A DNA stretch of 64,000 bases from contig NZ_JAJFZN010000001.1 of assembly GCF_020731145.1 (NCBI RefSeq), positions 930,001 to 994,000 on the forward strand. Reading direction: 5' to 3'. The stretch is from Sneathiella sp. HT1-7 (GTDB lineage Bacteria > Pseudomonadota > Alphaproteobacteria > Sneathiellales > Sneathiellaceae). The translations under genes and the position numbers were made by a program. Below are positions 10,164 to 18,935 of the stretch, piece by piece (the first letter of the stretch is position 1; the number at the start of each line of letters is the position of its first letter). The notes below the pieces were generated by a model that saw only the letters and a program-made list of their open reading frames with translations, was not told the DNA's origin and made no database searches.

Positions 10164-10439
10164 ATGGAAACTGTAAGTGATCAAACAGAAACAATTGATG
10201 ATGCTGCCGAACGCGCCTCGAACCTTCGGGCAATATTCGAGATACTAAGTTATATTCATGCCGATGCGCTGAAAGACAACTACAGGGAGCTCGCGGATCG
10301 CATCGAATTTGCCCTCAATCTTGCCGAAGAGGTCATTAAGAATGGTGGAAATGCAACAGCGATATCTGGCCCACACACAAATGTGCAGATTGGAGCGGCA
10401 GCCGTTGCGCCCGTACGCAACGATGACGCAACCCTGTAA
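10164..10439 (+). CDS. Small hypothetical protein
   Basis: Unrecognised protein of 91 residues. A strong ribosome site AAGGAGA at 10152-10158 lies five bases before ATG 10164; a TTG three bases earlier is too close to be used. The sequence is mostly helical: an acidic start, ILSYIHADALKDNYRELADRIEFALNLAEEVIKNGG in the middle, then a small-residue tail. No signal peptide, membrane helix or cysteine. It sits between hslV (divergent) and hisB (same strand, 110 bases downstream). No function can be assigned. Confidence 0.7.
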   Translation: METVSDQTETIDDAAERASNLRAIFEILSYIHADALKDNYRELADRIEFALNLAEEVIKNGGNATAISGPHTNVQIGAAAVAPVRNDDATL

Positions 10440-10473
10440 CTCGATCTTTCGCAATTGTCGTTGTCTCTAAGGC

Positions 10474-10502
10474 TTGGATTTCTGCACCGTTCCTGCTATA
10501 TC
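10474..10502 (+). promoter_or_regulatory. Candidate sigma-70 promoter of the his operon
   Basis: TTGGAT at 10474-10479 and TATATC at 10497-10502 are separated by 17 bases, 48 bases before hisB. The -10 box matches four of six and the -35 three of six consensus positions, which is usual for this group. Immediately downstream GCCAGG (10506-10511) can pair with CCTGGC (10530-10535), placing a small stem just before the GAAAGGA ribosome site. Confidence 0.5.
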
Positions 10503-10549
10503 CTCGCCAGGTATTGACGCGGTAAGCGGCCTGGCTGAAAGGAAAATTC

Positions 10550-11149
10550 ATGCGCGTAGGAACGGTTAAGCGGAAAACGAAGGAAACCAGCATTGAGGTT
10601 GAACTCAATCTTGACGGTACGGGAGTGTATGATGTCAAGACAGGTATCGGTTTTCTCGATCATATGCTGGAACAGCTTTCTCGCCACAGCCTGATGGACC
10701 TAAAAGTGCGCGCGGATGGCGATTTGCATATCGATTTTCACCATACAACGGAGGATAGCGGCATTGCCATCGGGGAGGCCTTTGCGGCAGCTCTCGGTGA
10801 TTTAAAAGGCATTCGCCGCTATGCCGAAGCACATATCCCGATGGATGAGACATTGACGCGGGTGGCGCTTGACATTTCCAACCGACCTTATCTGATCTGG
10901 AAGGTGGAATTCAGCCGTGACAAGCTTGGAGAGATGGATACGGAACTTTTCAAGGAATGGTTTCAGGCGTTTGCGCAGGCTGCCGGGATCACGCTGCATG
11001 TTGAAAATCTCTATGGCACCAATAATCATCATATCGTGGAAAGCTGCTTTAAGGCGTTGGCGCGGTCCTTGCGTGATGCCATAGAAATTGATCCGCGTTG
11101 CGCCGATGCTGTCCCCTCCACCAAGGGAGTACTGGGCGGCAGCCTCTAG
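10550..11149 (+). CDS. hisB: Imidazoleglycerol-phosphate dehydratase HisB
   Basis: Catalyses dehydration of imidazole glycerol phosphate to imidazole acetol phosphate, step six of histidine synthesis. 199 residues, the monofunctional length. The manganese-binding motifs are visible: [21 protein letters not shown] and the second HH pair in [16 protein letters not shown]. It lacks the histidinol-phosphatase domain found in enteric HisB, so that activity must be encoded elsewhere. GAAAGGA lies seven bases before the ATG. First gene of the his run. Confidence 0.98.
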   Translation: MRVGTVKRKTKETSIEVELNLDGTGVYDVKTGIGFLDHMLEQLSRHSLMDLKVRADGDLHIDFHHTTEDSGIAIGEAFAAALGDLKGIRRYAEAHIPMDETLTRVALDISNRPYLIWKVEFSRDKLGEMDTELFKEWFQAFAQAAGITLHVENLYGTNNHHIVESCFKALARSLRDAIEIDPRCADAVPSTKGVLGGSL

Positions 11150-11190
11150 CTTCGAACCACCGCGCACGCGCGGGAGAAATTGTACCGGAT

Positions 11191-11832
11191 ATGGAAACAG
11201 TAATCATTGATTATGGCTCGGGGAACCTGCGCTCGGCTGCGAAGGCATTTGAGCGTGCCTGCCGTGAAAGCAATCTATCCATAAAGATCAATGTCACGAG
11301 TGATGCGAATGAAGTTGCTGCCGCCGACCGGATTGTCTTGCCTGGTGTAGGGGCTTTTCGCGCTTGCAAGAACGGCCTCCTTGCCCTTGATGGCATGGCG
11401 GACGCTTTGCAGGAGGCTGTCATTGAAAAGGGACGCCCGTTTTTCGGTATCTGCGTGGGGATGCAGCTGATGGCGAGCCAGGGAATAGAGCATGGCACGA
11501 CGGAGGGGCTTGGCTGGATCGGCGGGGATGTCGTAAATCTAGCGCCCGATGATCCGGGCCTGAAAATTCCGCATATGGGCTGGAACGAGCTACAGGTTCA
11601 GGCAGCCCATCCGCTCTTTGACGGGATTGCAAGTGGTCAGCATGTCTATTTCGTACATAGCTATCACCTCGCAGCACATGACCCGGACCATATTCTGGCA
11701 ACCGTCGATTATGGGGGGCCGGTCACGGCGATTGTCGGCCGGGATAATATGATTGGCACACAGTTTCATCCTGAGAAAAGCCAGGAGACGGGCCTTCGGC
11801 TCATTGCAAATTTTTTACGGTGGAACCCTTAA
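11191..11832 (+). CDS. hisH: Imidazole glycerol phosphate synthase glutaminase subunit HisH
   Basis: Releases ammonia from glutamine and channels it to HisF. Start set at ATG 11191 (213 residues), where the protein begins [13 protein letters not shown]; a longer frame from 11098 would run into hisB. The triad is present: C88 in GICVGMQ, H193 and E195 in QFHPEKSQ. The oxyanion segment PGVGAF is at 51-56. Two bases separate its stop region from the GNAT gene start. Confidence 0.97.
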   Translation: METVIIDYGSGNLRSAAKAFERACRESNLSIKINVTSDANEVAAADRIVLPGVGAFRACKNGLLALDGMADALQEAVIEKGRPFFGICVGMQLMASQGIEHGTTEGLGWIGGDVVNLAPDDPGLKIPHMGWNELQVQAAHPLFDGIASGQHVYFVHSYHLAAHDPDHILATVDYGGPVTAIVGRDNMIGTQFHPEKSQETGLRLIANFLRWNP

Positions 11833-11833
11833 C

Positions 11834-12406
11834 ATGGTGGATAGGACCAGGCATATCCAGCAGCCAGTGATCGAAGCGATCAAGGAACTCGATCAGGCTG
11901 ATATGGACGATCTTTGCGAAGCGGCGGAGGAGGCTATTCTTGACGGAAACGGGTTTGGCTGGCTGACGCCGCCGCGCCGCGCCGTGCAGGAGAATTTCTG
12001 GAAAGGCGTGTTGATGGTACCGGTACGGGAGCTTTACTGCGCCCGTTTTGAAGGACGCATCGTCGGTTCCGGCCAGCTTTTGAAGCCCTTTTCCAATAAC
12101 GAGGCGGGCGCCCATATCGGACAGGTGGCCACCTTCTTCATCGCGCCCTATGCGCGCGGCTATGGGCTTGCCATCGGCCTTCTCGCTGTAATTGAAAACA
12201 GTGCAAAGGAGCAGGGCATCAAGATCCTGGAAGTGGATGTGCGCGAAACCCAGACGGCGGCCATTGCCCTCCTTGAGGCGAATGGCTATGAGAAATGGGC
12301 ATCCAAGACAAACTATGCCTGGAATGGGGAGCGGTATGTCGATGGATTTTACTATAAAAAAGAACTGGCGGAGCTAAAGCGTGATGAACCTCTATCCGGC
12401 AATTGA
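11834..12406 (+). CDS. GNAT family N-acetyltransferase inside the his operon
   Basis: Predicted acetyl-CoA-dependent N-acyltransferase of 190 residues with unknown acceptor. Start at ATG 11834, one base after the hisH stop; longer frames overlap hisH. The GNAT core is visible: the strand [20 protein letters not shown] (about residues 96-115) carries the CoA-binding R/Q-x-x-G-x-G/A turn in the form YARGYG, followed by [25 protein letters not shown]. Its end overlaps hisA by 23 bases, so it is fully embedded in the operon. It could modify a histidine-pathway metabolite or a protein; neither is shown. Confidence 0.9.
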   Translation: MVDRTRHIQQPVIEAIKELDQADMDDLCEAAEEAILDGNGFGWLTPPRRAVQENFWKGVLMVPVRELYCARFEGRIVGSGQLLKPFSNNEAGAHIGQVATFFIAPYARGYGLAIGLLAVIENSAKEQGIKILEVDVRETQTAAIALLEANGYEKWASKTNYAWNGERYVDGFYYKKELAELKRDEPLSGN

Positions 12407-13118
12407 CCTGAAGGATGGCAACTGCGTCCGCCTACTTCGCGGCGAAATGGACGCGGCGACGGTCTTCAATACCGACCCGGCGGATCAAGCGCTCGCGTTC
12501 AAGAAAGCGGGCTTCGAACGCCTGCATCTTGTTGATCTGAATGGGGCATTTGAGGGTAAGCCGGTCAATGCGGCGGCTGTTGAGAAAATTCTAGCTGTTA
12601 CCGATGTGCCAGCGCAGTTGGGTGGCGGCATTCGTGATCTTGCGACTATTGAGATGTGGCTTGGCAAAGGATTGAGCCGGGTAATTCTCGGCACTGTCGC
12701 GCTGCGGGATCCGGGGCTGGTGAAGGCAGCCTGCAAGGAATTTCCGGGTCATATCGCTGTCGGGATTGATGCGCGGGGAGGCATGGTCGCCGTGGAAGGT
12801 TGGGCGGAGACAAGCGAAACCTCCGCCCTTGATCTCGCCTGCAAATTTGAGGATGTAGGCGTTGAGGCTATTATCTATACCGACATTGATCGCGATGGCG
12901 CGCTTCAGGGTGTGAATGTTGAGGCAACGCGCGATCTTGCCGCGGCGATTTCCATTCCGGTAATTGCGTCCGGCGGTGTGGCCTCCATCGTCGATATTGA
13001 GAAACTTCTCGCCGTGAAAGAAAGTGGGATCGAAGGAGTTATCATCGGCCGAGCGCTTTATGACGGACGGATTGACCCTGCCGCGGCGCTGGAGCTTGTG
13101 AGGCGTGAAAATGCTTAA
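12384..13118 (+). CDS. hisA: ProFAR isomerase HisA
   Basis: Cytoplasmic (beta/alpha)8 isomerase converting ProFAR to PRFAR. 244 residues from ATG 12384; a GTG directly before it is an alternative. The catalytic aspartates are in [14 protein letters not shown] (residue 8) and [12 protein letters not shown], and the phosphate-binding segments LGGGIRD and ASGGVASI are intact. It overlaps the GNAT gene by 23 bases and hisF by 8, indicating coupled translation. Confidence 0.97.
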   Translation: MNLYPAIDLKDGNCVRLLRGEMDAATVFNTDPADQALAFKKAGFERLHLVDLNGAFEGKPVNAAAVEKILAVTDVPAQLGGGIRDLATIEMWLGKGLSRVILGTVALRDPGLVKAACKEFPGHIAVGIDARGGMVAVEGWAETSETSALDLACKFEDVGVEAIIYTDIDRDGALQGVNVEATRDLAAAISIPVIASGGVASIVDIEKLLAVKESGIEGVIIGRALYDGRIDPAAALELVRRENA

Positions 13119-13884
13119 AGCTCGCGTCATACCCTGCCTTGATGTGAAGGATGGCCGTGTCGTCAAGGGCGTGAATTTTGTCGATCTGATTGACGCAGGT
13201 GATCCCGTTGAGCAGGCGCAGGTTTATGACGCACAAGGAGCGGATGAGCTTTGTTTCCTCGACATCACCGCCACATCGGACAACCGTGAAACGATTTATG
13301 ATGTGGTGCGGCGGACGGCGGAGCATTGCTTTATGCCGCTCACTGTCGGCGGTGGCGTGCGGCAAGTAGAGGATGTGCGCAAACTCCTGTTGGCGGGAGC
13401 GGACAAGGTGTCGATCAATAGTGCGGCGGTCAAGCGCCCTGAATTTGTGCGCGAGGCGGCGGAGCAGTTCGGCAGCCAATGCATCGTTGTCGCCATTGAC
13501 GCCAAGCAGACCGGACCCGACAAGTTTGAGATTTTTACTCATGGCGGACGGGAGCCGACGGGTATTGATGCTGTGGCATGGGCCAAACAGATGACGGACT
13601 ATGGCGCGGGTGAAATTCTGCTCACCTCCATGGATCGTGATGGCACGCGCTCGGGCTTTAATATTCCGCTCACGCGTGCAGTAGCCGATGCCATACCCAT
13701 ACCCGTCATTGCATCAGGTGGTGTGGGTACTCTCGATCATCTGGCGGAAGGTATTCGTGATGGCCATGCGACGGCAGTTCTTGCGGCGTCGATTTTTCAT
13801 TTTGGTGAATTCACGATCAGAGAGGCGAAAGAGGCGATGCGGGATGCCGGCATCGCGGTTCGCCTGGAAGAGGACGCGGCATGA
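13111..13884 (+). CDS. hisF: Imidazole glycerol phosphate synthase cyclase subunit HisF
   Basis: Cyclase partner of HisH that makes imidazole glycerol phosphate and AICAR. 257 residues from ATG 13111, the normal start [20 protein letters not shown]. The catalytic aspartates are D11 in CLDVKDG and the one in [14 protein letters not shown]. Phosphate-binding loops VGGGVRQ and ASGGVGTL are present. Overlaps hisA by eight bases and hisE by four. Confidence 0.98.
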   Translation: MLKARVIPCLDVKDGRVVKGVNFVDLIDAGDPVEQAQVYDAQGADELCFLDITATSDNRETIYDVVRRTAEHCFMPLTVGGGVRQVEDVRKLLLAGADKVSINSAAVKRPEFVREAAEQFGSQCIVVAIDAKQTGPDKFEIFTHGGREPTGIDAVAWAKQMTDYGAGEILLTSMDRDGTRSGFNIPLTRAVADAIPIPVIASGGVGTLDHLAEGIRDGHATAVLAASIFHFGEFTIREAKEAMRDAGIAVRLEEDAA

Positions 13885-14234
13885 GTAATGAAGAACTATC
13901 CGGCCTGGACAGACTGTATGCAACTGTGGCGGCGCGCAAAGGAAGTGATCCGACAAGCTCTTATACTGCCAAGCTCTACACGAAGGGCAGCGCTAAGATC
14001 GCCCAGAAGGTGGGGGAAGAGGCCGTTGAGCTTGCCATCGCGGCGGCACTTGAGGATCGTGATGAAATTATTTCTGAGAGCGCGGATCTCCTCTATCATT
14101 TATCCGTTCTTTGGGCGAATGCGGATGTTGACCCGGCCGATATCTATGCCAAATTAGAGGCGCGTGAAGGCCAGTCCGGCCTGGCAGAGAAGGCGGCGCG
14201 AAAAACCGACGGAGAGAAGAAAAATGGCGTATGA
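13881..14234 (+). CDS. hisE: Phosphoribosyl-ATP pyrophosphatase HisE
   Basis: MazG-fold pyrophosphohydrolase for step two of histidine synthesis, 117 residues. The metal-binding helix motif [13 protein letters not shown] and the E-S-A-D-L-L-Y-H-L segment are the family core. The tail after residue 100 is lysine- and glutamate-rich and variable. ATGA overlap with hisF. HisI is not fused here and must be elsewhere. Confidence 0.96.
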   Translation: MSNEELSGLDRLYATVAARKGSDPTSSYTAKLYTKGSAKIAQKVGEEAVELAIAAALEDRDEIISESADLLYHLSVLWANADVDPADIYAKLEAREGQSGLAEKAARKTDGEKKNGV

Positions 14235-14601
14235 TAACGACAATATATTTGCCAAAATACTGAGAGGCGAACTTCCCAATACCACTGTTTATGAGGATGA
14301 AAGCATTCTCGCGTTCAACGATATCGCGCCCAGAACGCCAATCCATGTTCTGGTGATCCCGAAGCGCCCTTATATCGATATGGATGATTTCGTGATCAAT
14401 GGCTCACCGGAGGAGGTCAGCAATTTCTTTGCCAAGGTTGTCGAGATTACGCATCAGCTTGGCCTGCGTGAGGATGGCTATCGATTGGTCGCCAATACGG
14501 GCAAGAATTCCGGCCAGCTGGTACCGCATTTCCATATTCATATCATGTCTGGCAAGCCACTGGGTGAGGCTGGCATGACTGAAGGAATGTCGGGCGACTG
14601 A
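14224..14601 (+). CDS. HIT family purine nucleotide phosphoramidase-like protein
   Basis: HinT-like hydrolase of nucleoside phosphoramidates, 125 residues. Start ATG 14224 chosen because GGAGA lies just before it and the protein then begins as HinT proteins do ([17 protein letters not shown]). The histidine triad is PHFHIHI near residue 103-109 with the invariant distal asparagine region NTGKNSGQ just before it. The gene overlaps hisE by 11 bases; attachment of a HIT gene to the his operon is common in Alphaproteobacteria and could remove phosphoramidate side products. Confidence 0.93.
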   Translation: MAYDNDNIFAKILRGELPNTTVYEDESILAFNDIAPRTPIHVLVIPKRPYIDMDDFVINGSPEEVSNFFAKVVEITHQLGLREDGYRLVANTGKNSGQLVPHFHIHIMSGKPLGEAGMTEGMSGD

Positions 14602-16320
14602 TCAGACCGTGAAGTAGGGAAGGCGCTGGGCGTCTTCAACAATATAGATGCCGAGTGGTTCAACCCGCCCGCGGATTTCAGTGCTTTCATGGGCTAGCTC
14701 CGAGAAATCCTCCGCCACGAGATTTGCCACCTTGTCCGAAAAAATAAGCTGGCTGGAATATTCCTTTGTCAATGATTCGAGACGGCTTGCCGTATTGACC
14801 GGATCGCCGATGGCGGTGATAGAGGTAGCAATGCCATACCCCATCTGACCGACGATTACTTGCCCGACATGGATTCCGATGCCGATTCTAAGCGGTACCG
14901 GTAGATCTGATTTGAGATTCTCGTTCATTATTTCAAGCTCTTTAGACATTGACCGGGCGGCGTTCAAGGCCATGCGGCTGGCGGTTTTGCTATTTTCGTT
15001 CAAGCCAAACAGCGCCATGACGCCATCCCCAATGAATTTATCGAGATGACCGCCATTTGCCTCGATCGCCTCACCCATATGCCGAAAATACTGGTTGATC
15101 ACGAACACCACGTCATAGGGTAGTTTTTGCTCGGAAAATTTGGTGAAGGCACGTAAATCTGCGAACAGGATTGCGATTTCCTTCTCCTGCCCTTGCAGAT
15201 AGGCAGGTTGATTAAAGGCCTGACGCACGGTGGCAGTCGCCGGTAGAAGCGGAATGACCGACACGTCTCCAGAGGGAATACTCTGACAGGCGAGGCGAGT
15301 CCCCAGCGGGGCGCCGACGCGACGTAGAACGGCTGTTTCCTTGTCACTCGGCGGGTTCAATTTATCCCATCCCTTCAAAATTCGGACGCGGCAGGTGGAG
15401 CAGCGGCCCCGACCGCCGCAAACCGAGGCATGGGGAATACTGCCAAGTTGGCTTGCCTCTAGAATAGACAGGCCTGGCGTTGCGAGAACTGTCTTCTCAT
15501 CCGGATAGCTAATGGCGTTTACCTTGCGTCGACGGTAGCGGATTGTCCAGTAGATCCGGCTTAGGATGAGCAGGCCAAGCGCCGCGAACATAACCTGAAA
15601 ACCGATATCCCGGGTCGAATAAGCCCAGCCGATAAGGTCTGGCGGTAAATCGAGGCGCGCGAAAAAGGTTTCCCGCCAGACGGCATCAGCATTCAGTCTT
15701 TCCAATTCATTCGCGCCATTAATAAACCCGCTCAAAGAGACAATCGGCAAGATCAGAGCAAGGCTATAGAGGAGGGGAAATGTCTTGTCGTACCATGGCT
15801 TGAGCCGAAGCCAGAAATGAATGCCCATACAGCCATGCAGCCAGGCAATCACGAGCCCAAGACTTTGCAGCAGCGCCTGAATCGGAGTCGCGACCCACAA
15901 GCTGAACAGCACATAGCTATAGCTATCGTCGACGCCGTAAACCTCATGGGCGACGCGGGTGCCGATGATATGCAGAAGAACAAGTGGCGGAATTAAAAGT
16001 CCGAGGATGATTTGTAAGACATCCTTGCCCGCAAGGCGGCGGTAGGAGCGATGACGAAGTAGCTTGTAAAACACCAGTGCGATATGAAGGATTATGGCGC
16101 CCAACAACAGGATTGTACCGGGTATGCTCCGCCAGAAGCTAAGAAAAATGTCCCGGCCCATCTCCATCGCGTTCAGGGAAATGAGGCCCAGCGCGTGATT
16201 AATAAGATGACCTGCCAGAAAGATCATTAGCACAAGGCCGCTTACCAGCCTGAGCCGGTCCGGCCGAAGGGCCATCCTTAACGTTGCTGTTTGTCGTTTC
16301 AGGCCCTTTGGCAATGTCAT
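14602..16320 (-). CDS. Membrane cyclase with di-haem-type anchor and [2Fe-2S] ferredoxin domain
   Basis: Predicted redox-responsive nucleotide cyclase of 572 residues. Residues about 25-260 contain six hydrophobic helices with histidines inside or next to them (H38, H42, H79, H117, H125, H162, H168), a pattern like the haem b-binding anchor of succinate:quinone reductase. Residues 270-360 are a plant-type ferredoxin domain with C301, C307, C310 and C345. Residues 378-565 are a class III cyclase with metal aspartates D388 and D432 and an intact N-T-A-S-R catalytic segment. From memory, Sinorhizobium meliloti CyaC is described as a cyclase with a quinone-responsive di-haem anchor and may be a homologue. 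Convergent with the his operon with no gap. Confidence 0.88.
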   Translation of the reverse strand: MTLPKGLKRQTATLRMALRPDRLRLVSGLVLMIFLAGHLINHALGLISLNAMEMGRDIFLSFWRSIPGTILLLGAIILHIALVFYKLLRHRSYRRLAGKDVLQIILGLLIPPLVLLHIIGTRVAHEVYGVDDSYSYVLFSLWVATPIQALLQSLGLVIAWLHGCMGIHFWLRLKPWYDKTFPLLYSLALILPIVSLSGFINGANELERLNADAVWRETFFARLDLPPDLIGWAYSTRDIGFQVMFAALGLLILSRIYWTIRYRRRKVNAISYPDEKTVLATPGLSILEASQLGSIPHASVCGGRGRCSTCRVRILKGWDKLNPPSDKETAVLRRVGAPLGTRLACQSIPSGDVSVIPLLPATATVRQAFNQPAYLQGQEKEIAILFADLRAFTKFSEQKLPYDVVFVINQYFRHMGEAIEANGGHLDKFIGDGVMALFGLNENSKTASRMALNAARSMSKELEIMNENLKSDLPVPLRIGIGIHVGQVIVGQMGYGIATSITAIGDPVNTASRLESLTKEYSSQLIFSDKVANLVAEDFSELAHESTEIRGRVEPLGIYIVEDAQRLPYFTV

Positions 16321-16337
16321 CCGCTATGCCCTTGCAT

Positions 16338-17336
16338 TTATGCGGCCGCGAGTTTTTTCTGAAGCAATTCCTTCAAATCCGCTGTCGGACGGGCGCCGTA
16401 ATGGCTAATGATCTCCGCTGCCGCCATTGAGCCGATCCGCCCGCTTGTGGCGAGATCATGTCCATTGGTGTAGCCGTAAAGAAAACCGGCGGCGAACAGA
16501 TCACCTGCGCCCGTGGTATCAACAACTTCAATGTCCTTGTCGGCGGGAATTGTATGAACCTCCGACCCTTTGACGATGATTGAGCCTTTTTCACTCCGTG
16601 TCAGACAGGCGATTTCCACCTGTTCGCGCACGGCGCCCAGCGCGGCATCGAAATCATCCGTCTCATAAAGGGATTTTATTTCATCTTCATTTGCAAAGAG
16701 AATATCGACGCCGCCTTCGATAAATTCCTGAAACTCCGCGCGGTAGCGATCAACGCAGAAGCTGTCGGACAGAGTGAGGGAGACTTGCTGGCCCGCCGCG
16801 TGAGCAATTTCAGCTGCTTTACGAAAAGCCTGTTTGCCATTTTCCGGATCCCACAGATACCCTTCCATATAGGTCACTTTCGAGGCGGCGATAATCTCCG
16901 GGTCGATATCGTTCGGCCCAAGCTCGATACAGGCGCCGAGATAAGTGTTCATCGTTCGGTGCGCATCCGGCGTTACTAGGATGAGGCTGCGTGCGGTTGC
17001 TGCGCCATTTGACGATTGTTCGGTTTCGAACGTGACGCCGGCGGCGTGGATATCATGGGTGAAAATATCACCGAGCTGATCATTACGGACCTTCCCGACA
17101 TAGGCACATGCACCGCCAAGTGAGGCAATGCCCGCTGCTGTATTTCCTGCCGATCCACCGGACATCTCGATTGCCGATTTCATCTTCGCATAGAGTTCCT
17201 CTGCGCGGACCATATCGATAAGGTTCATCGAATTTTTTACAAGATTTTCCGCCTCCAGAAAGGCGTCATCGGTTTTACTGATAACATCGACAATGGCATT
17301 GCCAATACAGGTTGTGTCAAACATCCGCTTCGTCAT
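16338..17336 (-). CDS. PfkB family carbohydrate/nucleoside kinase (adenosine kinase-like)
   Basis: Cytoplasmic kinase that phosphorylates a sugar or nucleoside hydroxyl, 332 residues from ATG 17336. Two PfkB signatures are present: GGSAGNTAAGIASLGG (about 53-68) and DTTGAGDLFAAGFLYGY with the catalytic aspartate in GAGD. The N-terminus DTTCIGNAIVDVISKTDD is typical of proteins annotated as adenosine kinase in Alphaproteobacteria. The true substrate is not shown by sequence. Divergent to the amidase gene, about 100 bases away. Confidence 0.88.
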   Translation of the reverse strand: MTKRMFDTTCIGNAIVDVISKTDDAFLEAENLVKNSMNLIDMVRAEELYAKMKSAIEMSGGSAGNTAAGIASLGGACAYVGKVRNDQLGDIFTHDIHAAGVTFETEQSSNGAATARSLILVTPDAHRTMNTYLGACIELGPNDIDPEIIAASKVTYMEGYLWDPENGKQAFRKAAEIAHAAGQQVSLTLSDSFCVDRYRAEFQEFIEGGVDILFANEDEIKSLYETDDFDAALGAVREQVEIACLTRSEKGSIIVKGSEVHTIPADKDIEVVDTTGAGDLFAAGFLYGYTNGHDLATSGRIGSMAAAEIISHYGARPTADLKELLQKKLAAA

Positions 17337-17434
17337 AATATTCCCGCTCGTTACTCTGGCATCGGGGGAGTATAGTCGCTCGAACCAAAGGGGCAAGAAC
17401 GCTTTGCGTCGCATTGCGATTTAGGAGGAAACAG

Positions 17435-18856
17435 ATGACGGATTTGGTAAAAATGACGGCAACGGAGGTTGTTGGCCTCCTGAAAGACGGAAAAGTCTCG
17501 CCGCGGGAACTTCTTGATACGTCCGAGGCACGGATCAAGGAAACCGATGATGCCGTCAACGCCATGCCGACGCTCTGTTTTGATCGCGCACGTGCGCATG
17601 CGGCCAGGCTGGAAAAGGAAAACCCGTCTGAGCGGCCTGATCTACATTTGCACGGGCTTCCCATCGCAATCAAAGACCTGACTCCGGTTAAAGATGTTCG
17701 TTTCACCTCCGGCTCACCCATTTTCGCGGACAGGGTTGCTGATTTTTCTGATGTCATGGTGGAGCGTCTGGAGGAAAGAGGTGGTATCGTTGTCGGCAAG
17801 TCGAACACGCCGGAATTTGGCGCGGGCGGTCAGACCTTTAATGAGGTATTTGGCACCACAACCAACCCCTGGAACACGGAACGGACGCCGGGGGGATCCT
17901 CTGGCGGTGCCGCGTCGGCACTCGCGGCCGGGCAGGTCTGGCTTGCGCAAGGGAGTGATTTGGGCGGTAGCCTTCGGACACCGGCGAGTTTCACCGGTAT
18001 TGTGGGGTTGCGTCCGTCGCCAAAGCGGATCGCCCATGGCCCGTTGGGTTTGCCGTTCTCGACCTATCCGGTGGAGGGGCCGATGGCCCGCAATGTGCCA
18101 GACGCGGCGCTGTTCCTCGATGTGATGGCGGGCTCGCATATTCTTGATCCGAGCAGTTTGCCTGCGCCAGAGACGACTTACGTGGATAGCCTGAAGGATA
18201 TCCCGAAGTTTGGCCGTATTGCTTATAGTCCAGATCTGGGCCAATGCCCCGTCGATCCAGAAGTTGCCGATATCTGTGCCAGAGCAGCGGAGGATTTTGC
18301 GCGCTATTGCCGCGGGGTGGAAGAAGCCTGTCCCGACCTGCACGATGCGGAGGAGATTTTCCAGACCCTGCGGGCTCAAATCTTTATCGCCAACCACGCG
18401 CCCCTCCTTTCGGAGCATCGCGAGAAGCTGAAGCCTGAGGTTATCTGGAATATCGAGAAGGGCGCAAAGCTAAATGCTGACGACATTGGTGCGGCGCAGC
18501 GGGCGCAGGGCAATCTTTATCAGCGGGTTGTTGCCTTTTTCTCTGAGTATGACTTCCTGCTTACACCAACGTCTATCGTCCCGGCTTTTCCCCATAAGCT
18601 GCGCTATATTGAGGAAGTGAACGGGGTCAAATTCGACAATTATATGTCGTGGCTGGCGCTCCCGTCCATGTTGACAGTGACCAACTGCCCGGTCATATCA
18701 ATCCCCTGCGGATATACGAAAAGTGGCCTTCCTGTGGGCCTTCAAATCATGGGACCGAATGCACGCGAGGACCGTGTCCTGCAGGCGGCCTATGTGTTTG
18801 AGCGGGATCACGATTATGCGTCGCGGGTGCCGATCAATCCAATTACACCGGCGTAG
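17435..18856 (+). CDS. Amidase (amidase signature family)
   Basis: Amide hydrolase of 473 residues. A strong ribosome site AGGAGGAA at 17423-17430 fixes ATG 17435 as the start. The Ser-cisSer-Lys triad is recognisable: lysine in LPIAIKDLTPV, the glycine-serine-rich stretch GGSSGGAASALAAGQ, and the nucleophile in QGSDLGGSLRTPAS. The C-terminus with CPVISIPCGYTKSGLPVGLQIMGP is standard. Not GatA, since gatB and gatC are absent and the sequence is of the broad-substrate type. Confidence 0.93.
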   Translation: MTDLVKMTATEVVGLLKDGKVSPRELLDTSEARIKETDDAVNAMPTLCFDRARAHAARLEKENPSERPDLHLHGLPIAIKDLTPVKDVRFTSGSPIFADRVADFSDVMVERLEERGGIVVGKSNTPEFGAGGQTFNEVFGTTTNPWNTERTPGGSSGGAASALAAGQVWLAQGSDLGGSLRTPASFTGIVGLRPSPKRIAHGPLGLPFSTYPVEGPMARNVPDAALFLDVMAGSHILDPSSLPAPETTYVDSLKDIPKFGRIAYSPDLGQCPVDPEVADICARAAEDFARYCRGVEEACPDLHDAEEIFQTLRAQIFIANHAPLLSEHREKLKPEVIWNIEKGAKLNADDIGAAQRAQGNLYQRVVAFFSEYDFLLTPTSIVPAFPHKLRYIEEVNGVKFDNYMSWLALPSMLTVTNCPVISIPCGYTKSGLPVGLQIMGPNAREDRVLQAAYVFERDHDYASRVPINPITPA

Positions 18857-18935
18857 GGCGTTAAAATCTTGCACATGGGCCGGGAAATACATACATAATC
18901 CGGGACTTGGTTCGTTAGACTGAAAAGGGCGTATT

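Noticed and set aside
14602-14848. Plus-strand 66-residue frame inside the redox cyclase gene
   Set aside because: Serine/arginine-rich shadow of the minus-strand catalytic domain without a ribosome site.
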